From the NCBI GenBank assembly GCA_951813295.1, contig CATOTI010000001.1, forward strand, positions 248,001 through 312,000: 64,000 bases of DNA, in the 5' to 3' direction. Of the stretch, positions 17,397 to 25,721 are shown piece after piece. The notes under the pieces were generated by a model. That model saw only the letters and a program-made list of their open reading frames with translations, was not told where the DNA came from and made no database searches. The DNA is from an uncultured Pseudomonadales bacterium (GTDB lineage Bacteria; Pseudomonadota; Gammaproteobacteria; Pseudomonadales; Azotimanducaceae). Made by a program: the position numbers and the translations under genes. Numbering within the stretch: the stretch's first letter is position 1; every line of letters starts with the position of its first letter.

Positions 17397-18454
17397 TGCT
17401 CGAGGGTCGCGGTGGCCGCGGGAACCTCGGGTAGGAACCGATATTGGGAATCGGCGATCGCGTGCTGCTTGATATCGAGCATCTCCCGCCACGTCGCGCG
17501 TAATCCGTGCGGCGCAGGTGGTAGATCGCTTTCGATCGCCGCCCGCAGCTTCGGCAGATTGTAGAAGGGCACCGCGGGATACATGTGATGTTCGAGGTGG
17601 TACTGCATGTTCCAGTAGTAGAACGCGGGCAACCACGAGCAGGTGAAAGTACGCGTGTTGTAACGGAAATCCGGCACGTCCGAGTTCAGGCCATAGTGCT
17701 GCGGAACGCCGCAAAGAAATCCGAGCCAGCCGCAATACGTGGTGCCGATCGTGAAGATGAAGATGAGAAACGGGTGGCCCGCGGCGACAAGAGCGGCCGC
17801 GATCAGCCCGTGCCCGACAAGCAGCGTTTGAGCCCAACGGCGGTGGCGACGACGTAGTTCGGGGTTCGATTCCGGCAACACGTGCGCGTACCACTCGCCT
17901 TGGACGTCACCGTTCGCGTGGCGCCAGACCAGCTTGATTCGATTCCACGTGTTGCTCGGGTTCCAGGCCAACAGCCCGAGCCAAACCCGCCAGTTCGAGA
18001 GGCTGAAACGCACGGGTAGTAGAACTTCACCGTCGTGCTTCGCGTGACAGGTCGCGAGGTGGTGTGTCGGATGGCTCGCCTGATACCAGATGTAGTCGGA
18101 CCAGCTGATGAACGCGTAGACCACTTCGAAGAACTCGTTGAGCTTCTTCGAACGAAACACGGTTCGATGCTGGAGTTCGTGAATTGCGATCAGACCCATG
18201 AAGGGGCCCATCGTGCCGTGCACGAAGAGCAACACGATCAGGAGCGGAACGGACCAGATGGCGTTGTCGGGGTCGATGGCGAGAAACGCCGCATAAGCGG
18301 TCGCCCCAGTCACGAAGAAGAGGCCCAGGTGGCTGACCGTCTGTCGCCAGGCCTTACGATCGTCCCGGCGCATGAGATCAACGAGATAGGCCTTCTCGAT
18401 CGGGCTCCTGTACCAGGAGATTTTGAATTCGTTGTCGAAGCGCGGTTCAGCCAT
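17393..18454 (-). CDS. Membrane fatty acid desaturase
   Basis: A 353-residue integral membrane di-iron enzyme. The three histidine boxes are HELQHRTVF, HPTHHLATCH and HLEHHMYPAVPFYNLP, separated by hydrophobic helices. They match the acyl-lipid/acyl-CoA desaturase and hydroxylase superfamily; regiospecificity cannot be predicted. The ATG at 18454 was taken rather than the TTG at 18481 because no ribosome binding site is seen for the longer form. It lies 44 bp after the Nudix gene and is coupled to the DUF4336 gene. Confidence 0.92.
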   Translation of the reverse strand: MAEPRFDNEFKISWYRSPIEKAYLVDLMRRDDRKAWRQTVSHLGLFFVTGATAYAAFLAIDPDNAIWSVPLLIVLLFVHGTMGPFMGLIAIHELQHRTVFRSKKLNEFFEVVYAFISWSDYIWYQASHPTHHLATCHAKHDGEVLLPVRFSLSNWRVWLGLLAWNPSNTWNRIKLVWRHANGDVQGEWYAHVLPESNPELRRRHRRWAQTLLVGHGLIAAALVAAGHPFLIFIFTIGTTYCGWLGFLCGVPQHYGLNSDVPDFRYNTRTFTCSWLPAFYYWNMQYHLEHHMYPAVPFYNLPKLRAAIESDLPPAPHGLRATWREMLDIKQHAIADSQYRFLPEVPAATATLEQ

Positions 18455-18498
18455 GGCAGCGATCGATGGTGCTCGCGACAATTGTAGACCGAGGCGGG

Positions 18499-19134
18499 TC
18501 AGTCGAAAAAAACCGTTGGTCTCGAAAGGTATTCGAAGGCTGCGATCAGGTCTTTTTGGAGGATTCGGTCGGTAGAGAGTGGCGGGAGGTCATTCAGCGC
18601 GAAGAAGCCGACATCGGTCGTTTCGATACCGGGTTTGATCTCGAACGTATCCACCGTCTCGCAGAGAAAGAAAAGCTTGTAGAAGTCGCGAAGATCCGCG
18701 TCGTATTCGTGGCGTGCCTTATGTCGGACGCCGATCAACGCGTGAGCACGGGCGTTGATGCCGGCTTCCTCGAAGATTTCCTTTTCGACGTTCTCGGCGG
18801 GTGAGAAGCCGACCTCGGCGAAACCGCCGGGCAAGGTCCAACCACCATCACTTTTCTCTCGAACCAGAAGGATGCGGTCAGCTTCGATCACCGCGCCGCG
18901 CACGTCGATCTGCGGTGTCACGTAGCGCGTAGCGAACTCGCCCAGAGCGATGGCAATGTCCGCGGGGCCAGCATCGGTCAGCGTGCGGAGCATGTCTTGG
19001 GCGATCTCGGCGACTTCGTCGTAGCGCTCGCGGTCGTAATCATCGCCGCGTGCGTCGCTGTAGAACGCGCCCGTCGAGGCGATCGCGTGCAGGCGTTTGG
19101 CCCAGGCGAGCCAATCGGCGTCAGAAGGGTCTAT
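18499..19134 (-). CDS. Nudix hydrolase with N-terminal Nudix-associated domain; start codon unclear
   Basis: Residues from WAKRLHAIASTGAFYSD to the C-terminus form the NUDIX_N region followed by a Nudix domain (GGWTLPGGFAEVGFSPAENV and KEIFEEAGI). The first Glu of the GX5EX7REUXEEXGU box is replaced by Phe and the Arg by Lys. Members cleave nucleotide-linked phosphates such as ADP-ribose. No ATG, GTG or TTG lies in frame between position 19308, deep in the TauD gene, and a Met well inside the domain. The boundary given here starts at an ATA at 19134 just before the TauD stop and is approximate. Rare initiation, or frameshifting from the TauD gene, is possible. Confidence 0.8.
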   Translation of the reverse strand: MDPSDADWLAWAKRLHAIASTGAFYSDARGDDYDRERYDEVAEIAQDMLRTLTDAGPADIAIALGEFATRYVTPQIDVRGAVIEADRILLVREKSDGGWTLPGGFAEVGFSPAENVEKEIFEEAGINARAHALIGVRHKARHEYDADLRDFYKLFFLCETVDTFEIKPGIETTDVGFFALNDLPPLSTDRILQKDLIAAFEYLSRPTVFFD

Positions 19135-19933
19135 CGCCCTGTACCGTGACCCGGTAGCCGGAGCGCACCTCGGGGTAGTAGTCCCACATCGCGTGATGTT
19201 GGACGCAACGGTTGTCCCACATCGCGATGGAATCGACTTCCCATCGGAACCGGCACTGGAACTGCGGTTTTGCGACGTGTGCGTAGAGGAAGTTGAGGAT
19301 CGCTTCACCCTCGGCGGCCGGGATGCCTTTGATCTCGGTTGTGAACGTCGGGTTCACGAAGATGCCCTTACGCCCGGTTTTCGGGTGTTCACGAATGACC
19401 GGGTGTTCGGCGTTCGGGTACTGGCGCGCGGAATCGTCGAAACCTGATCGGCGCGCGCGATCCCGGTAGTTCGGCGAACCGTCGTGAACGGCGGTCAAGC
19501 CTTCGAGGTAGGACCGCATACCGGGCGAGAGCGCGTCGTAGGCGGCGTACATGCTCGAGAAAAGCGTGTCACCACCGGACGGCGGGATCGTGTGCAGTCT
19601 CAGGATCGAGATGCTGGGCGGTTCCGGATCGCACGTCACATCCGAATGCCACTTGTCGCCTGCCGTGCGCTTGGTCTTGGCGTCGGCGTGGACCTTGAGG
19701 ATCTCGGGATGGCCTTCCGCCCCGGGTGGCGCGGAAGGGTGGATATGCAGGTCACCGAACCGGCGGCCGAGCGCTTTGTGATCGTCGATCGACAACGCCT
19801 GCCCGCGGAAGAACAGTACCTGGTGCTCGAGCAGCGCGTCTTCGAGTGCGCTGAACTCTCCTTCGTCGATCGCCGCCAGGTCGACATCGCGCGCGAGAGC
19901 GCCGATGACGGGTGTTAGCTGTTCGAGCTGCAT
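19121..19933 (-). CDS. TauD/TfdA family Fe(II)/2-oxoglutarate dioxygenase
   Basis: A 270-residue non-heme iron dioxygenase. The facial triad is seen in WHSDVTCDPEPPS (His and Asp, about residue 99) and in NRCVQHHAMWDY (distal His); the 2-oxoglutarate Arg is in GYRVTVQG near the C-terminus. The family hydroxylates taurine, aryloxyalkanoates and other acids; the substrate here is unknown. ATG 19933 has GGAGGCAAGG just upstream. The stop is UGA followed by C, and the next gene overlaps it without a normal start. An SDR gene lies 40 bp upstream on the same strand. Confidence 0.93.
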   Translation of the reverse strand: MQLEQLTPVIGALARDVDLAAIDEGEFSALEDALLEHQVLFFRGQALSIDDHKALGRRFGDLHIHPSAPPGAEGHPEILKVHADAKTKRTAGDKWHSDVTCDPEPPSISILRLHTIPPSGGDTLFSSMYAAYDALSPGMRSYLEGLTAVHDGSPNYRDRARRSGFDDSARQYPNAEHPVIREHPKTGRKGIFVNPTFTTEIKGIPAAEGEAILNFLYAHVAKPQFQCRFRWEVDSIAMWDNRCVQHHAMWDYYPEVRSGYRVTVQGDRPF

Positions 19934-19973
19934 GATCCTTGCCTCCGATACCTACGGTTTTCGTCGCTCGTTT

Positions 19974-20777
19974 TCAGGCGCACGCGACCGCGCCGCCGTC
20001 ACACGCAATCGTCTCACCGACCGTGTACTGACCTGCGCGCGAGCTCAAGAAGATCGCGAGCCCCGCGATATCTTCCATGGCGCCGACTCGTCTACTCGGA
20101 TTACCGGCGCCGACGCGGCCCCAATCGACGCCGTCGCCTTCGACCGCACCGCCGAATCCGACGCCGGCGGAGAGCATCCAGGTCGGAAAAGGACCTGGCG
20201 CGATCGCGTTGACGATGATGTTCTCTTTGATGAGGTGCGCCGCCAGAATTCGCGTCAGGTGATGGACGGCCGCTTTGGACGCGCCATAGCTGAAGTTGTC
20301 GAACGCGGGCGTCTTGATGCCGTCGACAGAGCCGACGTTGATCACACGGGCGGGGCTCTCCGGCGATGCCGACGCTCGCAGAAGCGGTAGGAGTTTCTGC
20401 GTCAGAAAGAAGATCCCTTTGACGTTGGTGTCCATCACCTTGTCCCAACCCGCCTCGGGGAATTCGTCGATCGGCGCGCCCCAGGTCGCGCCGGCGTTGT
20501 TGACGAGGATGTCGAGTTGACCCTCGCCTTCGCCGATCTTCGCGACGATCGCCTCGATGCTGGCGAGGTCGGACAGATCGCCCGGCACGGACACGCACTC
20601 CGCGTCGAACCGACCGTTGAGTTCAGCCGCCGTCGCGTCGCAAACGTCGGCTTTGCGGGAATTGATGTACACCTTGGCGCCGCTTGCCAGGAAGCCCTCG
20701 GCGATCATCGCGCCAATGCCCCGAGATCCGCCGGTAACGAGGGCTACCTTGCCCTGGATCGAGAACAGGTCCTGCAC
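19974..20777 (-). CDS. SDR family oxidoreductase (RhlG/FabG-like)
   Basis: A classical SDR of 267 aa with LVTGGSRGIG near residue 13, NNAG, the catalytic Ser in NVGSVDG and the YGASKAA Tyr/Lys. The segment ANPSRRVG/AGNPSRRVGAMEDIAGL and the ending ETIACDGG are close to the RhlG-type beta-ketoacyl reductase subgroup. The GTG at 20777 was chosen because AAAGGAG lies five bases before it; the ATG at 20792 has no such site and would include the SD in its own coding region. Substrate not known. Confidence 0.9.
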   Translation of the reverse strand: MQDLFSIQGKVALVTGGSRGIGAMIAEGFLASGAKVYINSRKADVCDATAAELNGRFDAECVSVPGDLSDLASIEAIVAKIGEGEGQLDILVNNAGATWGAPIDEFPEAGWDKVMDTNVKGIFFLTQKLLPLLRASASPESPARVINVGSVDGIKTPAFDNFSYGASKAAVHHLTRILAAHLIKENIIVNAIAPGPFPTWMLSAGVGFGGAVEGDGVDWGRVGAGNPSRRVGAMEDIAGLAIFLSSRAGQYTVGETIACDGGAVACA

Positions 20778-20934
20778 GAAGACTCCTTTCATGTGTTGAT
20801 CGTTCGAGGTCGCATTATGCGCGACTCACCTTGCGACGACCCTCGGCGGGTATTTGGCGTGCCCGACGACCTCCCGGCGAGTAACGAAAGACCCCTTCAG
20901 TTAGGATGCCGCGTCCGCTCGGTATTGGCATGGC

Positions 20935-21150
20935 ATGAACCAAGTATTTGCGATCACTGTTATTTGTGAAGGCGACGAAGTCGCGACTTTTTCGGCGGAG
21001 GACGTTCCGCGAAAAGGCGACTACGTGATGGGTGACAACGGGGAGACCTATTCGATCCTGCACGTGGTCTGGAACACAGGACAGGCAAAGAACGACGACG
21101 TCGTCGTGACAGGCGTCGCTTTGATCACGGAGCCTGTCGAAGAGAGCTGA
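20935..21150 (+). CDS. Small conserved-looking protein of unknown function
   Basis: A 71-residue acidic protein beginning MNQVFAITVICEGDEVATFS with a beta-rich pattern and no membrane segment or Cys pair. It reads DVPRKGDYVMGDNGETYSI in the middle, like a small beta-barrel. The gene ends 5 bp before the phosphopantetheinyl transferase gene, so the two are very likely cotranscribed. No ribosome binding site is obvious. I do not recognise the family. Confidence 0.6.
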   Translation: MNQVFAITVICEGDEVATFSAEDVPRKGDYVMGDNGETYSILHVVWNTGQAKNDDVVVTGVALITEPVEES

Positions 21151-21155
21151 ATGAC

Positions 21156-21797
21156 ATGGCGGCGCTGTTCCTGGATGACCTGCCGGTTACAGAACTCACC
21201 GCGATTCAGTCGGACATCGAACTCGTCATCGGCCGGATCGACGTCTTTGACAGCGCCATGACGGTTGCTGAAAGCGAAACCTTCCGCGGCAGCCGTCGGG
21301 CGGATTTTTCTTCGGGTCGTCGCGTCGCTCGGCTGGCGCTCGAGCGGCAGGGTTTCGTAGACACGATAGAGCGGGCCGATCGTCGCCCCGTCTGGCCCGC
21401 TGGTGCCGTCGGCTCGATTACCCACGCGGCCGGTCGCGCTATCGCGATCGTGGCGCACGCCTGCGACTATCGCGGCATCGGGATCGATCTCGAGGCACTC
21501 GATGCGGTGTCCGGGGAGGTCGCCGAACGCATCGCGGCTCCCCACGAGCACCCGCAATGCACTGGCGGAGGCGCCCTGATCTTCAGTGCCAAGGAGGCTA
21601 TCTACAAAGCCGTCAACCCGATCGTCGGTGAATACCTGCCGTTTCGCGCAGTCGAGATTGGTTGGGATCTCGGTGCTCAATCGTTCAGCGCCAATACGGT
21701 GGAGGACCGGCCGTCGCGGAGTGCCGTCGCGGCCGGGCAGGGTCGTTTTCAACGGGTGGGTGATTGCTGGTTGACCGTCTTCACGGTCGCGCGGTAA
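21156..21797 (+). CDS. 4-prime-phosphopantetheinyl transferase (Sfp/EntD type)
   Basis: Transfers phosphopantetheine from CoA to a carrier-protein Ser. The magnesium-binding GIGIDLE motif (about residue 104), the WPAGAVGSITHA segment that replaces the usual GSISHC block and the FSAKEAIYK motif (about 145) give the assignment. Length (213 aa) is normal for the EntD/PcpS group. No polyketide or peptide synthase is present in the window, so this may be the general carrier-protein activator. It follows the small protein by 5 bp and precedes a serine hydrolase by 52 bp. Confidence 0.88.
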   Translation: MAALFLDDLPVTELTAIQSDIELVIGRIDVFDSAMTVAESETFRGSRRADFSSGRRVARLALERQGFVDTIERADRRPVWPAGAVGSITHAAGRAIAIVAHACDYRGIGIDLEALDAVSGEVAERIAAPHEHPQCTGGGALIFSAKEAIYKAVNPIVGEYLPFRAVEIGWDLGAQSFSANTVEDRPSRSAVAAGQGRFQRVGDCWLTVFTVAR

Positions 21798-21849
21798 GCG
21801 CCAACGGCGTGAAGCGGCTATCTTTTGCCAAACTGTCGAGAGATGAACG

Positions 21850-23010
21850 ATGACCGATTTCCCGATCCACGGATTCGTCAAACCCGGCTTCGAGTCGATC
21901 CGCGATGTCTTTGAAGCCAACTTCGACGACATAGAGGTCGGCGCGAGCTTCTGTGTCGTGCTCGATGACGAGGTGGTGGTCGATCTCTGGGGCGGCTACC
22001 GCGATCGCGAGATGACTGAGCCGTGGGAGAAAGACACGCTCGTCAACGTTTATTCGACGACCAAAGGGATCGCGGCGACGGTCGTCGCGACGATCGTCGA
22101 GGAAGGCAAGCTCGATTACGACGCGCCGGTCGTGAACTACTGGCCCGAGTTCTTTGCGGCTCGCAGCGGATTGACGGTCGGCCAATTCCTCTCGCACCAG
22201 TCGGGCGTCTGCGGATTGCGGCAGAAAGTGACGGTCGAAGATCTCTACGATTGGTCGAAGATGACGCGCCTCATGGCGTCGGAGGATCCGCATTGGGAGC
22301 CGGGAACCGCGGCCGGTTATCACGCGGTCCTGTGGGGATTCCTCGCGGGCGAGCTTGCGATCCGAACGACGGGCAAGAATTTGGGGGCGCTGTTGCGCGA
22401 ACGGATCGCCGGACCACTAGGCGCTGATTTCCATATCGGGCTACCCGATCAGGAACACTATCGCGTGGCAACGATGATCGGCCCGAACCATGCACGCATT
22501 CAGCCCGATCCGGCGTCCTTGCTCGGTGTCAAAATGCCCGAGTTCTATCCCTTCGCCCTGCAGAATCCGTCGATTCGGCCATTCAAGGATGTCTCGAGCC
22601 CGGCCTGGCGACGGGCCGAGATCGCGGCTGCCAACGGTCAGGCCAACGCGCGGGGCATTGCCAAGATTTACGGCATGCTCGCGCGCGGCGGCGTCTCGGG
22701 CGGCGAACGTTATCTCGGCGCCGATGCGATCAAGGCCATGACGCGTGAAGAATGGGGAATGGAGGACGACGTCGTCCTCGGTCGTCCGATGCGGCGCGGG
22801 CGCGGGATCAATCTCAATACCGAGGCGCAGTACGGCCCGAATGAGGGTGCTTTCGGTCACAACGGCGCGGGCGGTTCGATCGGGTTTGCCGATCCGGAGC
22901 GGAAGCTCGGATTGGGCTACGCGATGAACCAGATGCAGCCCGGAATCGAAGCCGATACGCGAGGGACGCGCCTCGTCGGCGCGACCCTCGCGGCGATCGG
23001 AGCCGTTTAG
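21850..23010 (+). CDS. Serine hydrolase, class C beta-lactamase/EstB fold
   Basis: A 386-residue beta-lactamase-fold esterase or peptidase. The active site S-x-x-K is in YSTTKGIAATV (about residue 75), the Tyr of the second motif in GYHAVLWGFL and the third box in GHNGAGGSIGF. No signal peptide, so it is cytosolic, as is usual for EstB-like esterases. The substrate is not known. The gene shares its stop region by 4 bp with the convergent COG4798 gene (23007-23010). Confidence 0.9.
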   Translation: MTDFPIHGFVKPGFESIRDVFEANFDDIEVGASFCVVLDDEVVVDLWGGYRDREMTEPWEKDTLVNVYSTTKGIAATVVATIVEEGKLDYDAPVVNYWPEFFAARSGLTVGQFLSHQSGVCGLRQKVTVEDLYDWSKMTRLMASEDPHWEPGTAAGYHAVLWGFLAGELAIRTTGKNLGALLRERIAGPLGADFHIGLPDQEHYRVATMIGPNHARIQPDPASLLGVKMPEFYPFALQNPSIRPFKDVSSPAWRRAEIAAANGQANARGIAKIYGMLARGGVSGGERYLGADAIKAMTREEWGMEDDVVLGRPMRRGRGINLNTEAQYGPNEGAFGHNGAGGSIGFADPERKLGLGYAMNQMQPGIEADTRGTRLVGATLAAIGAV

Positions 23011-23741
23011 GGCTTCCTGAACTTGAGCGTGAAGCGGTCGGTGTTGCCGCTGACGGATTTGCGCCCGACTTCGTAGCGCAGTTCGTCGTCGGCGCGGTAG
23101 TGCAGATCGCTGTAGTCGACGAAATCGAAACCGGCGGCTTCGATTTCCTTGATCGCGTGGACTGGATCCATCCGCCGCCAGTTCTCGGCCGTCTGGGCCT
23201 GCATGTGGCGACGGGTGTGGTCGACCACGCCGTAGATACCGCCCGACTTCAGCGCATCGAACGCGGCGACGTTCATCGCCCGGCGACCGTCTTCGTTGAA
23301 GTTGTGCAGGTTGCGGAACGTCAGGACCATGTCGAAACGGTCATCACCGAGCGCGAGGTTCGCGATACCGGCCTGGCGCGAACCGGCGGCCGGCGGAACG
23401 AAGGTCCCGGATTCGATCACATCGACCTCCCAACCGAGGCCCTTGGCCATCTCACCCGCGCGTGTGGCGCCGATCGCGAGCACCAGTTCACCGTCGCCGG
23501 CGAGCACGGGTGCTAGAACCTTCGTGTACCATCCACCGCCGGGAACGAGTTCCAGGACGCTCATGTCGGCATCGAGGCCGAAGAATTGCAGCGTCTCGAG
23601 CGGTCTTCGGTTCGCGTCCCGACCGCGTTCCTGTTCGTTACGGACGTCGCTTTCGAGTGCCGCGTTGACGGCGGCGGTGATATCCGCATGGCTGCTGGCA
23701 GCAACGGCCAGCGCGGCGAAAAGTGCTAAAAAATGCTTCAT
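23007..23741 (-). CDS. Exported COG4798-type methyltransferase-like protein
   Basis: A 244-residue protein with a signal peptide (MKHFLALFAALAVAASSHA) and a SAM-methyltransferase-like Rossmann domain; motif I is LELVPGGGWYTKVLAP and DMVLTFRNLHNF follows at the motif IV position. Members of COG4798 are called predicted methyltransferases although they are exported to a compartment without known SAM, so the activity is uncertain. The ATG at 23741 overlaps the stop of the upstream dehydrogenase by 4 bp. It converges with the EstB-like gene. Confidence 0.85.
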   Translation of the reverse strand: MKHFLALFAALAVAASSHADITAAVNAALESDVRNEQERGRDANRRPLETLQFFGLDADMSVLELVPGGGWYTKVLAPVLAGDGELVLAIGATRAGEMAKGLGWEVDVIESGTFVPPAAGSRQAGIANLALGDDRFDMVLTFRNLHNFNEDGRRAMNVAAFDALKSGGIYGVVDHTRRHMQAQTAENWRRMDPVHAIKEIEAAGFDFVDYSDLHYRADDELRYEVGRKSVSGNTDRFTLKFRKP

Positions 23742-24790
23742 CGATTCGGGCCTCTCATCATGGGATAGGGTTGCCACCGCTCGAGTGGCGTTTTAGGCAA
23801 CACGGTCGGATTCACAGCCGACATCGGCCACTTGCCTTGCAAAACCAGCGACACCTCACGACCGGCCCGACGACGGGCCATCGGCCGCATCCGGGTCGAA
23901 GCCGACGCAACGTGGGGTGTCACGACGACGTTGGGCATGAAGAGCAACGGATTCTGAGGATCCGGCGGTTCCTGCTCGAGAACGTCGAGTCCGGCGCCCT
24001 GCACTTTGCCGCTATTGAGTGCGGCGATCAGATCGACTTCCTTAATGATGGGTCCGCGGGCGGTGTTGACGATAATGACGCCGTCTTTCATCCCGGCGAA
24101 CGCGTCGGCGTTCAGCGAATGCCGCGTTTCGGCGTTGTCGGGCGAATGCACACTGATGTAGTCGGAACGCGCGAGGAGTTCATCCTTGGAAACCGGTTCG
24201 ACGCCGTGCGAAGCCACTTCGAGTTCGCTGACGTAGGGATCGTATGCGATGACGCGTAGCCCGAATGGTTTGGCGCGCGCGGCGACACATCGCGCGACGT
24301 TGCCGAACGACAGAAGGCCGAGTGTCTGTCCCATCAATCGTGAGGTGTGGTTCAGTTGCGGGCGGCCTTTGGACCACTCGTTCTCGGCCGCCATGATGTT
24401 TTGCTCTTTGGTACGACGGATCATCGATAGGAGCAGCATCATCGCGTGGTCGGCGACCTCTTCGATGAACGTGTCGGGGCAGTTGGTGACGACGATCCCG
24501 GCTTCGGTGCAGGCTTCCACGTCGACCATGTCGACGCCAACCGACGCGAGGCCGATGACTTTGCATTTTTCGAGCTTCGAGATGATGGCTTCATCAATTC
24601 GCAAGCCCCACGAGGTGATGACCCCGTCGCAATCGGACGCGCCTTCGGCGAACGCTTCCGCGGTCGGGCTCTCGACCTCGACAATATCGGCTATCGGCGC
24701 GAGCGCCTCAAGTTCGAGAGAGTACTTTTCCTCCAAGTTCGCGACGTCGGCGCGGCGTGGCAGCTGCATCGCGACTTTCTTTTTCGTCAT
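23738..24790 (-). CDS. D-isomer 2-hydroxyacid dehydrogenase (C-terminal-binding-protein/SerA-like)
   Basis: A 350-residue NAD-dependent dehydrogenase. The dinucleotide site is GLLSFGNVARCVAARAK, followed by HSPDNAETRHSLN and VNTARGPIIKEVDLI with the catalytic Arg, the Glu in GLDVLEQEPP and the His in TPHVASAS. This is the CtbP/PGDH group; no ACT domain is present, so it is not the full SerA. It is divergent from the HpcH aldolase gene, and the 116-bp gap holds an inverted repeat. The exported methyltransferase-like gene is coupled downstream. Confidence 0.92.
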   Translation of the reverse strand: MTKKKVAMQLPRRADVANLEEKYSLELEALAPIADIVEVESPTAEAFAEGASDCDGVITSWGLRIDEAIISKLEKCKVIGLASVGVDMVDVEACTEAGIVVTNCPDTFIEEVADHAMMLLLSMIRRTKEQNIMAAENEWSKGRPQLNHTSRLMGQTLGLLSFGNVARCVAARAKPFGLRVIAYDPYVSELEVASHGVEPVSKDELLARSDYISVHSPDNAETRHSLNADAFAGMKDGVIIVNTARGPIIKEVDLIAALNSGKVQGAGLDVLEQEPPDPQNPLLFMPNVVVTPHVASASTRMRPMARRRAGREVSLVLQGKWPMSAVNPTVLPKTPLERWQPYPMMRGPNR

Positions 24791-24819
24791 CGGATATCAC
24801 CTTCGTTAGGGGTCATTGA

Positions 24820-24839
24820 GGTCCCGCGGTTGCGGGACC
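24820..24839. promoter_or_regulatory. Inverted repeat in a divergent promoter region
   Basis: GGTCCCGC-GGTT-GCGGGACC is a perfect 8-bp stem with a 4-base loop, 30 bp from the dehydrogenase start and 67 bp from the aldolase start. There is no U-run on either side, so it is not an intrinsic terminator. An operator for a shared regulator is possible, or a leader hairpin. Confidence 0.4.
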
Positions 24840-24906
24840 CCGCCTCAAGCGGACGCGGAATTCTATACAATCGCCGCCGACTGGAAAGCAGCAACCGAGG
24901 GAGTCG

Positions 24907-25695
24907 ATGAGGGAGAACAAGGCGCTGGCGACATGGCGTGCAGGCGGGCAGACGGTGGGAGGTTGGCTGAGCATCGGCAACGCCTATACGGCGGAGACGA
25001 TGGCGGGCCTGGGTTTCGACTGGCTCTGTGTCGATCTTCAACACGGGGTGCTGTCCTACGATGACCTGACCTACATGCTGCCGGCGATTTCGGCGTCCGA
25101 TACGACGCCGATCGTTCGCGTGCCGTGGAATGAACCCTACGAAATCATGAAAGCGCTCGATGTTGGCGCGTACGGCGTCATCGTGCCGATGGTCAACAAT
25201 CGGGAAGAGGCGGAGCAGGCGGTGTCGGCTTGCCGATACCCACCGGACGGCCAGCGATCGTTCGGCCCGATCCGGGCCGCGATGTACGGCGGGCGTGGTT
25301 ACATGCACGAAGCGAACGACCAGATGGCCTGCATCGCTATGGTCGAGACGGCGGAGGGCATCGAGAATCTCGACGAGATCGCATCGACGCCCGGCCTCGA
25401 CGCGATCTACATCGGACCGGCCGACCTCGCCTTTGCGCTGGGTCTCAAACCCGGACAGGACGATGAGCAGATTCATATCGACACGGTCGCGAGAATTCTC
25501 GCGGCGTGTCGCCAGCACGGCATCGCAGCCGGAATCCATACGGGTAGCCTCGCGCGTACGCAGCAGTATCTCGAGCAAGGCTTCAACCTCGTCACGCTCG
25601 GCACCGACGGCGCGTTCATGGCGCGCATGGCGGCCACGGAGCTCGCCCAGGCGAAACAGACGGCCGAAACCACGCGCGAGAACTCCGGTTACTAA
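24907..25695 (+). CDS. HpcH/HpaI family aldolase
   Basis: A 262-residue class II pyruvate-dependent aldolase, the family of 2,4-dihydroxyhept-2-ene-1,7-dioate aldolase. Key blocks are GFDWLCVDLQHGVLSYDD with the metal-near Asp and His, TPIVRVPWNEPYEIMKALD with the active-site Arg, the GAYGVIVPMVNN strand and YIGPADLAFALG. It cleaves a 4-hydroxy-2-oxo acid to pyruvate and an aldehyde. ATG 24907 has GAGGGAG upstream. A TACAAT -10-like hexamer lies near 24866. The enoyl-CoA hydratase gene follows by 26 bp. Confidence 0.92.
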   Translation: MRENKALATWRAGGQTVGGWLSIGNAYTAETMAGLGFDWLCVDLQHGVLSYDDLTYMLPAISASDTTPIVRVPWNEPYEIMKALDVGAYGVIVPMVNNREEAEQAVSACRYPPDGQRSFGPIRAAMYGGRGYMHEANDQMACIAMVETAEGIENLDEIASTPGLDAIYIGPADLAFALGLKPGQDDEQIHIDTVARILAACRQHGIAAGIHTGSLARTQQYLEQGFNLVTLGTDGAFMARMAATELAQAKQTAETTRENSGY

Positions 25696-25721
25696 GCGCG
25701 ACAAGGCATAGAGGACAACCG

